A DNA stretch of 64,000 bases from Gerris lacustris (GCA_951217055.1 OX578283.1:69468278-69532277); one strand, 5' to 3'; positions 21,611-31,886 are shown, counted from the first letter of the stretch. The notes: a model not told the origin generated them from the letters alone. Translations and numbers: made by a program.

Positions 21611-22932
21611 AAAATATAAATTTTGAATCTCTTAAAATACAAACTATACTTTTCTATTCTGTTTCCAGCACATTTTCAATTATGAGAATGATAAATAATA
21701 ATTGTGGTAACATTATTTTTTAATAACTGCATGAAATGAACACATTAAAATGTTTGACTTTTTCAGTGTTGGCCTGTTTTTCACCATGAAGTAAATAATC
21801 TTCATCTTTATAAAAAGAAGAGTAACTTTTCAACACATACGCGGTCCTGTTAGGCCTCAATTTGAGATATAACTGTGAAATTGAGATAGATGTGGGTGCG
21901 ATTGGAAGCTAGGGATTTTTCTAGCTACATTTCTTGCTTTTATCAAGAGAATCAGTCACTGTTTGACATCGTGTATGATTATACTTCAATTCTGTGTCCA
22001 TATTGTCCTGACAGGGGACCTGCCCCACTTTCACTTAAATTTTATTATTACGCTAATTTTAGGGAAATTTATACATATAATACAAAATAAATTAATATGG
22101 TACCTGAATTTAAAAATATACAGAAAAAAAAAAAAATTTGAAAATTATAATTGAGACTGACCAATTTTGTGCTTATAAACTATGAGACTAAACAACGGTA
22201 TTTTATAAATTAAAAAAATAATAAAACAATAAAAGCAATTTAAATATGTTTTATAATATTTTGCTAAAATGATTTCAAGTTGATATTTATTTTATCTGTT
22301 GTGTGGGCATATAAAACAGATTAAGTGCTATCAGGGGTCCGCGCCTCCTCGTGTCTGTATTAGACCGCGCGCATCCGAGGGGTTAAACATTCTTCAAAAT
22401 TGCTTGTTTTACGACCAACTTTTAAGTAAAATGATTGTCCTATAATTTATGACCAGTACCAGTATGAGGTTTATATGTTAAATAGCTTCCAAGATACAGC
22501 TGTTTTGGGTTTTTTTTTTTTAGAAATTACGTAAAAAGTTTTTAGATAATTTTTTTTTTTTTTAAATATTATTGTTAACAAAGATATAACTACACACAAA
22601 CCTTTATAAAGTCAATATTGAGAAATTAAACAAACAAAATAAATTAAAGGAATTAAAAAAAATAATGCTGAAAATCTTGTGGTTTTTGGGCACAGGTGGC
22701 GCTCCGTCGAGGTTAATAAACTTATGCTTTTCATTAGGGTGCACACATATATACCTAGTACAACATATAAACAAATCACAACTAACATCCCTCAAATTGT
22801 TCCTATTCTTTTAATAAGTTGAATTGTTTCAATAATCACATCAGGAATCTATAATACTTTATAGAATTGTTTTGCTTGTTTGTAGATTTTTTATTTTATA
22901 TATATGTTAACAGTTTGTTATTACTATTTCAG

Positions 22933-23042
22933 GTTAATAGGTAACCGACCCAATACTTACACGTTCACCAAAGCACTCACAGAGCAAATGCTGTTGAAAG
23001 AGAGCGGCATTCTACCCGTAGCTATTGTTAGACCTTCAATAG
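22933..23042 (+). CDS. FAR exon: YxxxK active site
   Basis: Encodes [20 protein letters not shown] and VAIVRPSI. Tyr at 22958-22960 and Lys at 22970-22972 form the YxxxK catalytic pair of extended short-chain dehydrogenases. Its first G completes the Lys codon of the previous exon. Acceptor TTTCAG, donor GTAAGA. Confidence 0.95.
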
Positions 23043-23164
23043 GTAAGATTCAGTCTCAAACTTTAAATTATACTTCAAAAAACACTCTAAAAGTATCTAT
23101 TCTGCTCTTACAATTACGAGTACAATTTACTCTGACAGAGTGAGAGTGGTAAACAAAATAGGAA

Positions 23165-23295
23165 ATAGAGAGGTTGAGCCAACAATTAGACAAACAAAAA
23201 TGTCACTTACGAAGTGCCTCCTACATTTCTAGTGGCTTTATTTTTTCCCAAACATATAGGTTGGCCAATCTGATATGTCAAGTAAACACTAATTC
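23165..23295 (-). repeat. Fragment of MITE family 'GATTGGCCAACCTA'
   Basis: The reverse complement contains CAGATTGGCCAACCTATATG and AAATAAAGCCACTAG, matching the interior of the family at 20.0, 32.6, 35.2 and 50.9 kb. It directly precedes the foldback at 23304. Confidence 0.6.
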
Positions 23296-23303
23296 TAAGA
23301 CTA

Positions 23304-23838
23304 TAGTGCAGGAGATAGCGTGCAAAAAAGTGTCTGACTAACATCAAGCTAGAATTTTGTATACAAGTCAATCTTTTGGTGTCTTTTAAAAATATGTGGA
23401 CGGCTAAGTCTGCGGGACATAGCTTGGCAATAGGCATTTGAAAAAAACATACCAGTGGAGAGTGGCTATATCCCGCCAATTATGGTGGACATTGTGATTT
23501 TCATGATCCTGAGTAGACCAAATATCAAGTTGATGGTAGTTTGTCACTTGAACCTCTTTGATTTAGAGTAATATTTGACTAACTAACCTATTAAGTAATT
23601 GACAAACTACCATCAACTTGATTTTACTCAGGATTATGAAAATCACATTGTCCACCAAAAAGGGCGGGACATGGCCACTCACCACCGGTTTTTTTTTTTT
23701 TTTTGTTTTTTTTTTAAATGCCTATATACTGCCAAGCTATTTCCCGCAGACGAACTTAGCCGACCACGTTTTCTTAAAAGGCACCAAAAGATTTACTTGT
23801 ACACAAGTCAAACACTTTTTTGCACACTATCTCCTGGA

Positions 23839-23841
<3 letters not shown>
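23304..23841. repeat. Foldback repeat with ~240-bp arms in FAR intron
   Basis: Left arm 23304-23547 begins TAGTGCAGGAGATAGCGTGC; right arm 23600-23841 ends GCACACTATCTCCTGGACTA. The arms contain matching AAGTTGATGGTAGTTTGTCA and its inverse. The spacer is ~52 bp. An A-run of ~43 follows the right arm. Arm divergence is moderate. Confidence 0.75.
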
Positions 23842-23887
<46 letters not shown>

Positions 23888-24387
23888 ATTGTCTACCCAT
23901 CTATACCACTAATTAAGACTCCTCTCTTTAGATGAAATATCAATATATTTGATAATACTATTTCATACTACCTAATTTGATTAAGTGGCTTGCTTTAAAT
24001 TAGATTTGTATAAAATTAAAATACTCTTTATTTATTTATTTTATTTTTTCATTTATTTAGATTACATTTATCATTCCCCCCCCCCCTTATTATATGAGTA
24101 ATGTTTAAAATGAAGATGTAAACAAAGAAAATATAAAGTAGATTCAAATTTACTAAATAAATAATTATATACAACAATTATTATACAGTAAAATTTGCGA
24201 AAGTTGGAACATCTGCTGATTATTTTTATTTATTCCATAAGGATGCACTGTATTGATTAGTATATTTTTATCGTCCATTGACTTAATAGTTTAACAAATA
24301 ACTAAAATGAAATTAATAGTAGTAACATTGATGTAACTATATGTCCCTGCCTGAATTTATGAATTAAAATATGATGTAAATTTTCAG

Positions 24388-24580
24388 TGATATCTTCAAT
24401 TTCGGAGCCAGTAGCCGGTTGGGTTGACAACTGGAATGGTCCGACTGGGATCATCGCTGCGGTAGGCAAAGGTTTCTTCAGAACTATGTACTGCCATGAA
24501 GAGAAGATAGCCGATCTAGTTCCTGTTGATTTGGTTATTAATCTTATGATATCTGCTGCTTGGAGGACTGCAACTACACG
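24388..24580 (+). CDS. FAR exon: end of NAD-binding domain
   Basis: Encodes [34 protein letters not shown] and [19 protein letters not shown], the substrate-side end of the NAD_binding_4 domain and the VPVD-V-N helix found across the family. Acceptor TTTTCAG, donor GTATGT. The last two bases (CG) join to the next exon to give Arg. Confidence 0.95.
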
Positions 24581-24605
24581 GTATGTCTTTGTCTGAATTC
24601 TTTTT

Positions 24606-25175
24606 ACTTTCTCATATAAAGAGAAAGTATTGTGATGGCGCGAAAATTCGATTTTGAGATTTTGATGGATTTACACGTTTTGAGGTCCCCTGAGTCCAAA
24701 AAAGTGGTTTTTAAAAAATGTCTGTCTGTCGTCTGTGCAGACGCCTGGAGCCTAAACTACTGGGCAGATTTTGACTAAATTTGGCATACATGCTCAGAAA
24801 AATCATACCCCGAGGCAAAATCGAGAAATGAATTTTAGCTCCAAATTTAGGGGCGCTGCTCCCCAAAAACTCTGAAAAAACGTGAAAAAAAAATTATTTC
24901 TCGAAAACGGTTCCGACGATTTTGATTAAAAAATTCTAAAATATAGTCCATTTAAATACGAATCCAACGATATAAGCCGTTTTCCCGGGAAAAATCTAGT
25001 TCCTGAGAAAAAAAGCTTAAAACGCGGACCGGGAGAGCCCGGGTTCGATTCCCCGCTCGGGAGAAGTTATTTTTATGATAAATTTTAATGAAATGCACAA
25101 TAATAATTAAATTTGCATACGAAAACTAATAAATGGAAAACACTGGGCTAAATAATTATGAACTTGTATATGAGA
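24606..25175. mobile_element. MITE with ACTTTCTCATATA ends, copy 1
   Basis: ACTTTCTCATATA at the left is inverted as TATATGAGAAAGT at the right. The interior includes GAGAAAGTATTGTGATGGCG, CGTTTTGAGGTCCCCTGAGT and a tRNA B-box-like GGGTTCGATTCCCCG near 25040-25055. A second copy is at 53095-53620 and a reversed fragment near 12.5 kb. Confidence 0.7.
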
Positions 25176-25494
25176 AAGTTTGTCTGAGTTGTCTCGGAAC
25201 GATTTTTTAGTTTAATAATCAAAATTTGATAGAGATTTCCAAGTAGCACGACTTTCTCCATAGGATGTCAACAAGACCAGTCACTTGGTCCATTGGATGG
25301 TAGAATTTTTGCTTCTGGATGTCTTATGGCTGACCCGACATCTAGTAGGGACAATGTTGGGACATATTCTGGATACATATAATGTAAATTTTAAAAATAA
25401 TGAAGAGGTGACAATATTCATATATGCATTATCAGCTACGTATAAATGCTTATAGTTTGACCCTACAGTGAATTCTAAGATTGAACTTTTAGTA

Positions 25495-25580
25495 CTTAAA
25501 ATTTTGTATTATCCCTGCGAGATTTGAACCAGGTACCTCCACTATGTCACTCTGATACTCTATCCACTCAGCTAAGAGTA
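25495..25580 (-). repeat. tRNA-like sequence (A and B boxes), probably SINE-derived
   Basis: The minus strand reads TTAGCTGAGTGGATAGAG (A-box-like), then ~45 nt later GGTTCAAATCTCGCAGGG (B-box-like). The spacing suits a Pol III promoter of a tRNA-derived element. A full cloverleaf is not evident. Confidence 0.45.
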
Positions 25581-25756
25581 ATTTCCGTTTAGGTGCATTT
25601 ATTTAACACACAGTAAAATACCATCATTTCAGATTAAATTTCCACTTAGAATGAACATAATACGTAATCATACAATATTATCTATACCTGATAGATAATG
25701 TTACACTGTGTTAGAGGGATCTTGTTAGTTTCAATTCAGCAGTCCAAAACTTATAT

Positions 25757-26034
25757 AGTTAGGTTGGGCAATTTGTCATCTACCTCAATAAGAGGGCGTC
25801 TTTAAATATAAAATTAATTGAATTAATAATTTAATTAATTAATTAAAACTTTTTTTTACATATACATAACAATATAATTGTCCAAGACTATATACCAGAC
25901 ATACAAATTGCAATATGAAACTATTAAAATTTCCAAAAAGTTTTTTTAAAGTATTTTAAATTATTAATTCGATTAATTTCATATTTAAATACGCCCTCTT
26001 ATGGATTGATGACGATTTCCCCAACCAAACCTTT
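25757..26034. mobile_element. MITE with GTTGGG-type inverted ends
   Basis: TAGGTTGGGCAATTTGTCATC ... AAGAGGGCGT is inverted as ACGCCCTCTTATGG ... GATGACGATTTCCCCAACC. Terminal arms ~50 bp with mismatches. No coding content. Confidence 0.65.
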
Positions 26035-26534
26035 GACTAATTATAATAAAATTGACTGGGGATGACTCTAAATGAGTTAAAACGTTTCAAAATGAAGTAA
26101 AAGAGTTCTGCATAAATTATTACACCTAAAATATTCATATTTTTTCTTCAGTCTATAATTAATTATATAAAATTATTAAATATATTTTTATTTTAAATCA
26201 AATTATAATTATTATTAACTACGGGAAACAGACAGAGAAAAATACACTCCCGGCGCTGGAGTGTATTTTTCTCTGTCTGTTTCCCGTAGTTAATATTAAT
26301 TATAATTTGATTTAAATTACAATTTAATCTTTCCGTAGTATGAATACTACCAAAATCGTAAAATATGAATTTCTAATCGATTGTACTAGGTAAAGGTACT
26401 AATTGGGTACTTTATAATTATAAGCGTTATTTCTCGGTCTAGTTCTATGACATTAATGTTGACTTCTCAGATTTGTGGAAAATTGAAAGCTTAAATTCGG
26501 GACAAGGTTTCATTAACGTCAGAGAAAATCATTC

Positions 26535-26606
26535 TCCTGCGTAGCTTAGTTGGTAGAGCGCTATACTGGAAATATAGAGGCCCGTGGTTCAAATCCCGGC
26601 GCAGGA
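26535..26606 (+). tRNA. tRNA-like cloverleaf, GGA at anticodon position, repeat-borne
   Basis: 72 nt: a perfect 7-bp acceptor stem (TCCTGCG/CGCAGGA), D stem GCTT/GAGC, a perfect anticodon stem CTATA/TATAG around CTGGAAA (GGA at 34-36), a 5-nt variable loop, and a T arm CGTGG-TTCAAAT-CCCGG with two mismatched pairs. The A box TAGCTTAGTTGG and B box GGTTCAAATCC are intact. GGA would read Ser, but a short variable loop is wrong for nuclear tRNA-Ser. The body is closer to tRNA-Phe. It is more likely a tRNA-derived part of the repeat than a decoding tRNA. Confidence 0.45.
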
Positions 26607-26880
26607 GTGTATTTTTCTCTGTCTGTTTCCCGTAGTTAATAATAATTATAATTTGATTTAAATTAAAATTTAATCTTTCCGTAGTATGAATACTACCAAA
26701 ATCGTAAAATATGAATTTCTAATTGATTGTACTAGGTACAGGTTCTAATTGGGTACTTTATAATTATAAGCGTTATTTCTCGGTCTAGTTCTATGACATT
26801 AATGTTGACTTCTCAGATTTGTGGAAAATTGAAAGCTTAAATTCGGGACAAGGTTTCATTAACGTCAGAGAAAATCATTC

Positions 26881-26952
26881 TCCTGCGTAGCTTAGTTGGT
26901 AGAGCGCTATACTGGAAATATAGAGGCCCGTGGTTCAAATCCCGGCGCTGGA
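26881..26952 (+). tRNA. Second tRNA-like copy, one acceptor mismatch
   Basis: The same 72-nt sequence as 26535-26606, 346 bp downstream, with CGCTGGA instead of CGCAGGA at the 3' acceptor strand, so one pair is lost. Same GGA anticodon position and T-stem mismatches. Probably part of the tandem repeat. Confidence 0.4.
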
Positions 26953-27267
26953 GTGTATTTTTCTCTGTCTGTTTCCCATAGTTAATAATAATTATAATTT
27001 GATTTAAATTAAAATTTAATCTTTCCGTAGTATGAATACTACCAAAATCGTAAAATATGAATATATTTTTATGTGGAGAGACTTCTTTAAATGTTTTACA
27101 AACATATTTGGTTAGACATTAATTAACTATTGTTTCAATTAATTAATGTTCAATTAATTGTAATGTAAGGTGTAAAGATAAGAGAGATACGATGTGTTGA
27201 AACACATTTAGAAATCTCTATTTTTCTTAATTACTGGTTCAATGAAATGTAATTGTATTTTTTTCAG

Positions 27268-27507
27268 GCCGAATGAGATTGTAGTTTATAACTGCACTAC
27301 TGGACAGAAGGCTCCGATATCTTGGAAGGAGTTCGTATCGTTATGCTTTGCAGCGATGAGGAAGAATCCTCTAGGAGACATCATGTGGTATCCTGATGGA
27401 CGATGCAGGTCTAACTACCTCTACAACCAACTCTGTATTTATGTTCTTCATCACCTTCCTGCGTATGCAATAGATGCCTTCAGCTGGTTTATTGGAAAGA
27501 AACCAAT
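27268..27507 (+). CDS. FAR exon: inter-domain segment
   Basis: Encodes PNEIVVYNCTTGQKAPISW, MWYPDGRCRSNYLYN and a hydrophobic stretch LCIYVLHHLPAYAIDAFSWF before GKKP. This is the usual YN-x-S/T-G...I-W and P...R.N..Y. region between the reductase and sterile domains. Acceptor TTTTCAG; the donor GTAAGA splits an Ile codon. Confidence 0.95.
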
Positions 27508-27542
27508 GTAAGATATATTATTTAGCCCATAGATGAAAGCAA

Positions 27543-28262
27543 ATAGTTATTTTATGCACCTAGGGAGTAAAGGAAGCCATTATTCCCTGACCAAAAAAGT
27601 TGGTTCTTGAGGCGAAGCCGAAAGAAACCATGGTCCCTAAATCTCGAGGCAAAGCCGAGAGAATTAGACTCTTTCATTCTCGAGGCGCAGCCGAGGGAAT
27701 AACTCTAATTAGCTCCCGAGGCGCAGCCGAGGGAGATAATTATCGTGAGGGGAATAATGGCACTTTACTCACGAGGTACATACAATATTTTATCTCCAGT
27801 AGGAAGAAAATACTAATTTTCATCCATTGCTTTCATTTATTATTTTAATAAATAACAATAATTATTAGCACTTTTAATAGCAGATATAAGAAATTCAATA
27901 TTAAAACAAATAAGAATTGGAATTAAACTCAAATAGAAGGTTATTTAGATGAAGGTTATAAACAAAGATAAACATGGTCAGAAAAAAGCAGTGCCGCCAA
28001 CCTGATTTCAACAACTTCATTACATTAGCCATTCATTTTCTACTATTTATAAAATAATTAAGTTGCAAACTTTACTTTTTTGTCCTACTTTACTTTTTCG
28101 CCTTACTTTTACTTTTTCTCCCTACTTTTTGAATTCTGGGATGAAAAGACCTGTTTTAGTCCTTCTAAACTATATTCAAAATCATAACTTTTTCTCCCTA
28201 CTGGAGATAAACTAATTTTAACATTTACTTTTAACTACATAGTCAGTTTATGTGGAGAAAAA
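27543..28262 (+). repeat. Hairpin-rich repeat family, copy in FAR intron
   Basis: Starts TAGTTATTTTATGCACC and ends near CTACTGGAGATAAAC. Hairpins at about 27562-27588, 27600-27630, 27637-27667, 27675-27700, 27707-27741 and 27743-27774. The core GAGGCGAAGCCGA is conserved while arm sequences differ from the 5.9 kb copies with pairing kept, e.g. TGGTTC/GAAACCA in place of TTGATTC/GAATCAA. The body contains GCAGTGCCGCCAACCTGATT as in the other copies. The 82-codon frame across the hairpins is not considered a gene. Confidence 0.8.
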
Positions 28263-28304
28263 AAATTGTATTATTCCTCTATCTAAGATCGAGTTTATCT
28301 AGAT

Positions 28305-28819
28305 CAGTGGTTCCCAACCCGTAGAAGTCTGCGGAACACTAAGCCTGTAGAAGTCTGCGGACCACTAAGCCTGTAGAAGTCTGCGGACCACTAAGCCTGT
28401 AGAAGTCTGCGGACCACTAAGCCTGTAGAAGTCTGCGGACCACTAAGCCTGTAGAAGTCTGTGGACCACTAAGCCTATAGAAGTCTGTGGACCACTAAGC
28501 CCGTAGAAGTGTGCGGACCACTAAGCACGTAGAAGTCTGCGGACCACTAAGCCTGAAATTGAATCATGTAAAGACCACCCCCATCCCCTACCATACACCC
28601 TTCCAGTTGTAACCCTTAGTTACTAATTATTATACTTAGATTGTTACACCCCATGTTTTTTTAGAATATAAATAACTGACTAACCATTAAGACAAAGGGA
28701 TGTTTAGTCCAATGTACTTTGGGAAAAAGAAATATCAAACTTCTGTTTGTTTTTATAAGGGGAATAACAGTCTAAAGAAGAACATTCCATATAGCTTCTT
28801 TAGATTTTTGCTCCCCTCT

Positions 28820-28856
<37 letters not shown>

Positions 28857-29503
28857 GGGGCGTAACAATCTAAAGAAGTGGCAATTATTTAATAAATAAA
28901 ATCCATTTTACTTATTCTTACCTAAAGGAAAAGTATTGTTTTCACCTAAAAAACCCAAAATGGAATTATCCATTTTGAGTTGTTGTAGCTGGATGTCTGT
29001 CTGTGTCACGCACAATTCCCACAGTTTTAAAGCTAGAGAGTTGAAATTTAGAACAATATTATCAGTCCTTACATGCAGTTGTGCTGCCCAAAAAATCATA
29101 CATTAACCCAATTTTTCTGAGACAACAAACATTTTAAAACTTTGTAAACAATCGAAAAATTTTCGGATTGCGCCTCTTTACTACACAAACATTTCCTCTG
29201 AATTTCGTTTTGATACCTGCTGCCATTTGAAAATAACGAATAACGACATTTGAACTTAGAACACTAAATAATTTTTCCATAATTTCACCGATTGAGCATA
29301 AATTCACACCAATTATACCTTTCTATAAGATAAATGAGTCCTCCATATTACAACTTGATATATGCAGCCATTTTGGAATAATGTGATAAGGAAAAGTTCG
29401 GAGATGGTCTATTTTTATATGCGCTGCTGAACCCTTCCGTGGACCACTCCCAATGTTCTCACGAACTACTTGTGCTCTGTGGACCACCAGTTGGTAACCA
29501 ATG
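28305..29503. mobile_element. Non-autonomous hAT element, 1.2 kb
   Basis: CAGTGGTTCCCAACC at the left and an inverted GGTAACCAATG at the right, flanked by ATCTAGAT (28297-28304) and ATCTAGAA (29504-29511), an 8-bp duplication with one mismatch. Near both ends it carries versions of GTCTGCGGACCAC/GTGGACCACC. It includes a T-run (28820-28852), a fragment shared with 40.8 and 46.4 kb (ACAAAGGGATGTTTAGTCCA) and a copy of the 9.6 kb repeat. No transposase. Confidence 0.8.
28321..28554 (+). repeat. 26-bp tandem repeat x9 inside hAT element
   Basis: Nine copies of GTAGAAGTCTGCGGACCACT-AAGCCT start every 26 bp from 28321. The unit overlaps the element's terminal motif, so it is an expansion of the subterminal region. 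Confidence 0.9.
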
Positions 29504-29580
29504 ATCTAGAATCTAATTTTATATTATTCAGAAAACCTAAATGTATCACACTGAATGAAATAATATGTATCTGTTTACAG

Positions 29581-29838
29581 TATGGTTAAAGTACAGAAGA
29601 AATTGGATAAAGCGGCAGTCTGCCTGCACTATTTTACGACTAGGCAGTGGCAGTTTGTAGGAGAGAATACACTAAACCTTTACTCTTCCTTATCACCGCA
29701 AGATAAGAAAGTTTTTCCATTTGATATGAGACAGATAGATTGGAACAGCTATATTGAGTCTTACACTCTCGGTATCAGGCAGTTTATACTTAAAGAACAT
29801 CCAAGCACGTTAGACAAATCTAGAAGACAACTTAACAG
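29581..29838 (+). CDS. FAR exon: sterile (FAR_C) domain
   Basis: Encodes MVKVQKKLDKAAVCLHYFTT, RQWQFVGENTLNLYSSL, FPFDMRQIDWNSYIESYTLG and IRQFILKEHPSTLDKSRRQL. The order W-F-N, D-F-FD-IDW and G-R-KE matches the FAR_C domain. Acceptor TTTACAG, donor GTAAAT after AG of the Arg codon. Confidence 0.95.
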
Positions 29839-29908
29839 GTAAATCTTTACTTTTAACTTAATTAAACAATAAATATATATTTTTATGGAGAGAATTTAAT
29901 TTTTAAGG

Positions 29909-30120
29909 CAGTGGCGTAGCTAGGGCATACGGGGGGGGGGGGGGGGGCTGGGGGCCCCCCGCAAGAACTTTTTGGGGCCCCATCGCCAAACAAAATTGAT
30001 GAGCAAAAAAAAATGTCTTCCGTTTAGAACTGGGGGCCCTCCTCGACGTTGATTTGGGCCCCCTGGTACTGGATGCCCCCCTGCACTGTGGGTCCGTGTG
30101 GATCCATACTTACGCCACTG
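29909..30120. mobile_element. hAT MITE with perfect 8-bp duplication
   Basis: CAGTGGCGTAGCTAGGG ... TACTTACGCCACTG, flanked by TTTTAAGG at 29901-29908 and 30121-30128. 212 bp, G/C-rich interior with a G-run at 29931-29947 and several GGGGGCCC blocks. Located in the last reductase intron. Confidence 0.88.
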
Positions 30121-30599
30121 TTTTAAGGGTTCTTATAAATTGTTCTCTTGAAGAAATGACAAAAGAAGAGACAAAATTCCAAAGCTGCCTTTAATATTTC
30201 TAATTTTTTTTTATCTTTCTAGTAATATTACAACCAATAGCTAACCATTTTAAGTGGAAATACACAGGTATTTATTGAAATAATCTGTAAGGTTGTAAAG
30301 AGGATTATATTAAAAAGGTGCCCTTAAATTAAAAATGGACTGCCAGGTATTGTTCCATAGCCAGTTATCCATAGGGTGACCATACACTAGAAGCTAAAAA
30401 CCACGAAAAATATTTGTGCCGAAAGGTTACAATCTATTCTCTATGGTTACATTTGAACCTCATAAACAGGAGAAGGTTATACACGTAAACATAAGCGTTA
30501 AACTGTATAGTATGCAATAGGTTACTGTTTAGTATTCTTTCTTTATTATTATAAATATAATTAATGAATATATTTTTTTTTTCTGTATAAAGGCAAGAT

Positions 30600-30835
30600 T
30601 TAAGTATACTATTCATATACTATTTATAGTACTATTTATACTATTCATACTATTTATAGTTACTATTCTATTCATATACTATTTATAGTACTATACTATA
30701 CATATACTATTTATAGTACTATACTATTCATATACTATTTATAGTACTATACTATTCATATACTATTTATAGTATTATACTGTTTATATACTATTTTTAT
30801 AGTATTAATTATTAGTAACTTAGTTTCATGTACTA
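30600..30835. repeat. ~34-bp minisatellite (CATATACTATTTATAGTACTATA)
   Basis: CATATACTATTTATAGTACT recurs at about 33-34-bp spacing roughly six times, with small length variants. It lies in the last reductase intron. Confidence 0.8.
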
Positions 30836-30842
30836 TTTATTT

Positions 30843-31235
30843 ACTACGTTTTTATTAACTTGCTTTCTTGTTTGTTTGTTTGTTTGTTTGTCCAGTACAA
30901 ATCTTGCAATCGACTTTTAACTAACTTCCCAAGTAGCTAGACATTTGAAACTTTTTGAGTAGCTCAGAACACGATGACAATGCATTATTTTAATACTTTT
31001 AGCCATCTTTCAGCAGAATTTAATTAGTTTTCATTTTCAGCAAATTTTGCTGTATGGAAAGTTAGTTCGGAAAAAATCCGCAAGTTATTTTATTTGTTTT
31101 GACATGTCCCATATTTACGATCTTTATTTTGACGGGTTTCAAATTTATGATTTTTTTTTATTTAGTCAACAGAAAATTTAAAAACGTAGTATATAAAAAG
31201 TTCTTTTTATCTTGTAATTATATTATTATAATTTG
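30843..31235 (+). mobile_element. Repeat family 'ACTACGTTTTTA', copy 2
   Basis: ACTACGTTTTTATTAACTTGC ... AAAAACGTAGT (ends 31190) plus the shared AAAAAGTTCTTTTTATCTTG tail. It lacks the ~250-bp insert of copy 1 and ends only ~20 bp before the last FAR exon. Confidence 0.75.
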
Positions 31236-31257
31236 TTATATTGTATTGTTTTATCAG

Positions 31258-31405
31258 GTTCATGATACTGCACCGTCTGTGCCAGTTACTTAGTTTTCTT
31301 CTAGTTTGGCGTTTTCTTCTTCTCAAATCATCATTTGCCCGAAAATATTGGTACCACTTTATCAACCTGGTACTGCGCCTAGTCCGCCTCCTGCCTACTC
31401 CATGA
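31258..31405 (+). CDS. FAR last exon: C-terminal tail and stop
   Basis: The first G completes Arg, then 48 codons run to TGA at 31403-31405. The product is Leu- and Arg-rich (FMILHRLCQLLSFLLVW, RKYWYHFINLVLRLVRL), in keeping with the hydrophobic, basic C-terminal segment of insect reductases. The phase joins exactly with the previous exon. Acceptor TTATCAG lies only ~20 bp after a repeat-family tail. Confidence 0.88.
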
Positions 31406-31886
31406 ACATTCACCACACAGCTCAATATCTATAGCTAACATCTACTTTTTTCCTTTTCCCCTTAGTTCTTTCTTTTTTAAAAATATTTAAAAAAAAATTA
31501 CAACAAAAAAAATTAATAAAAAAAAAAAAAAAATCTAAAAAAAAAAAAAAAAAAAATTATGTATAAAAAAGTTTTTCATATGATTTTTATATTGTTAATT
31601 TATTGGTGAGAAAAAAAAAATATTATGAAGCATTCAGTAGTTTTTAAGCAAATTTTTGAGAAAAAAATAAAATGGCTTTTTTGCCGTACAATTTTTTCTG
31701 CCATTTTGCAGAGTTTTATTTTTTAAAATTGAATTTATTTGATTTTATTTATTTTTGCTTCATACAAAAGCATACAACTTACGTTGTACAGTTAAAGTAT
31801 ATTCTGTGAATAGAAGCCGTCATGTAGCTCATCATTTAATAATTGTTTTTATTAATGTAATTAACCATTCCAGTGTATAGAATAAA
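31406..31886 (+). terminator. Probable FAR 3' UTR with AATAAA candidates
   Basis: Very A/T-rich sequence after the stop. AATAAA occurs at 31515-31520 (in an A-run, ambiguous) and at 31881-31886 (AGTGTATAGAATAAATTTA). Which is used cannot be told from sequence. Confidence 0.35.

Larger units (their letters stand above)
26165..27065 (+). repeat. 346-bp tandem repeat with embedded tRNA-like sequence and palindromic start
   Basis: GTGTATTTTTCTCTGTCTG recurs at 26261, 26607 and 26953, giving a 346-bp period (two full units and a partial third). Each full unit ends in a 72-nt tRNA-like sequence. The left edge (about 26195-26320) is a long palindrome in which the TTCCCGTAGTTAAT flank appears inverted on both sides of CGGCGCT. 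A related, rearranged copy lies at 51.84-52.32 kb. Confidence 0.8.
21236..31405 (+). other. Fatty acyl-CoA reductase gene, 3' part (six exons)
   Basis: Six exons encode 364 residues of an alcohol-forming fatty acyl-CoA reductase, which uses NADPH to reduce fatty acyl-CoA to the alcohol. The enzyme usually sits on ER or peroxisome membranes and serves wax, pheromone or cuticular lipid supply. Visible parts are the second half of the NAD-binding-4 domain (HVSTAY; active-site YxxxK as [24 protein letters not shown]), the GKKP linker, the FAR_C 'sterile' domain (RQWQFVGENTL, FPFDMRQIDW) and a hydrophobic, basic C-terminus. All five introns have GT..AG ends and the phases join without a stop. Insect members are about 500 aa, so roughly the first 140-150 residues, with the TGxxGF cofactor motif, are missing. 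They were not found upstream to position 1 and may lie outside the window. Introns contain hAT, hairpin-family, tRNA-like and other repeats. Confidence 0.93.

Noticed and set aside
27600..27848. 82-codon frame with repeated RGAAEG
   Set aside because: It is the translation of the hairpin cores (GAGGCGAAGCCGAG). The other copies do not keep the frame, so a protein is unlikely.
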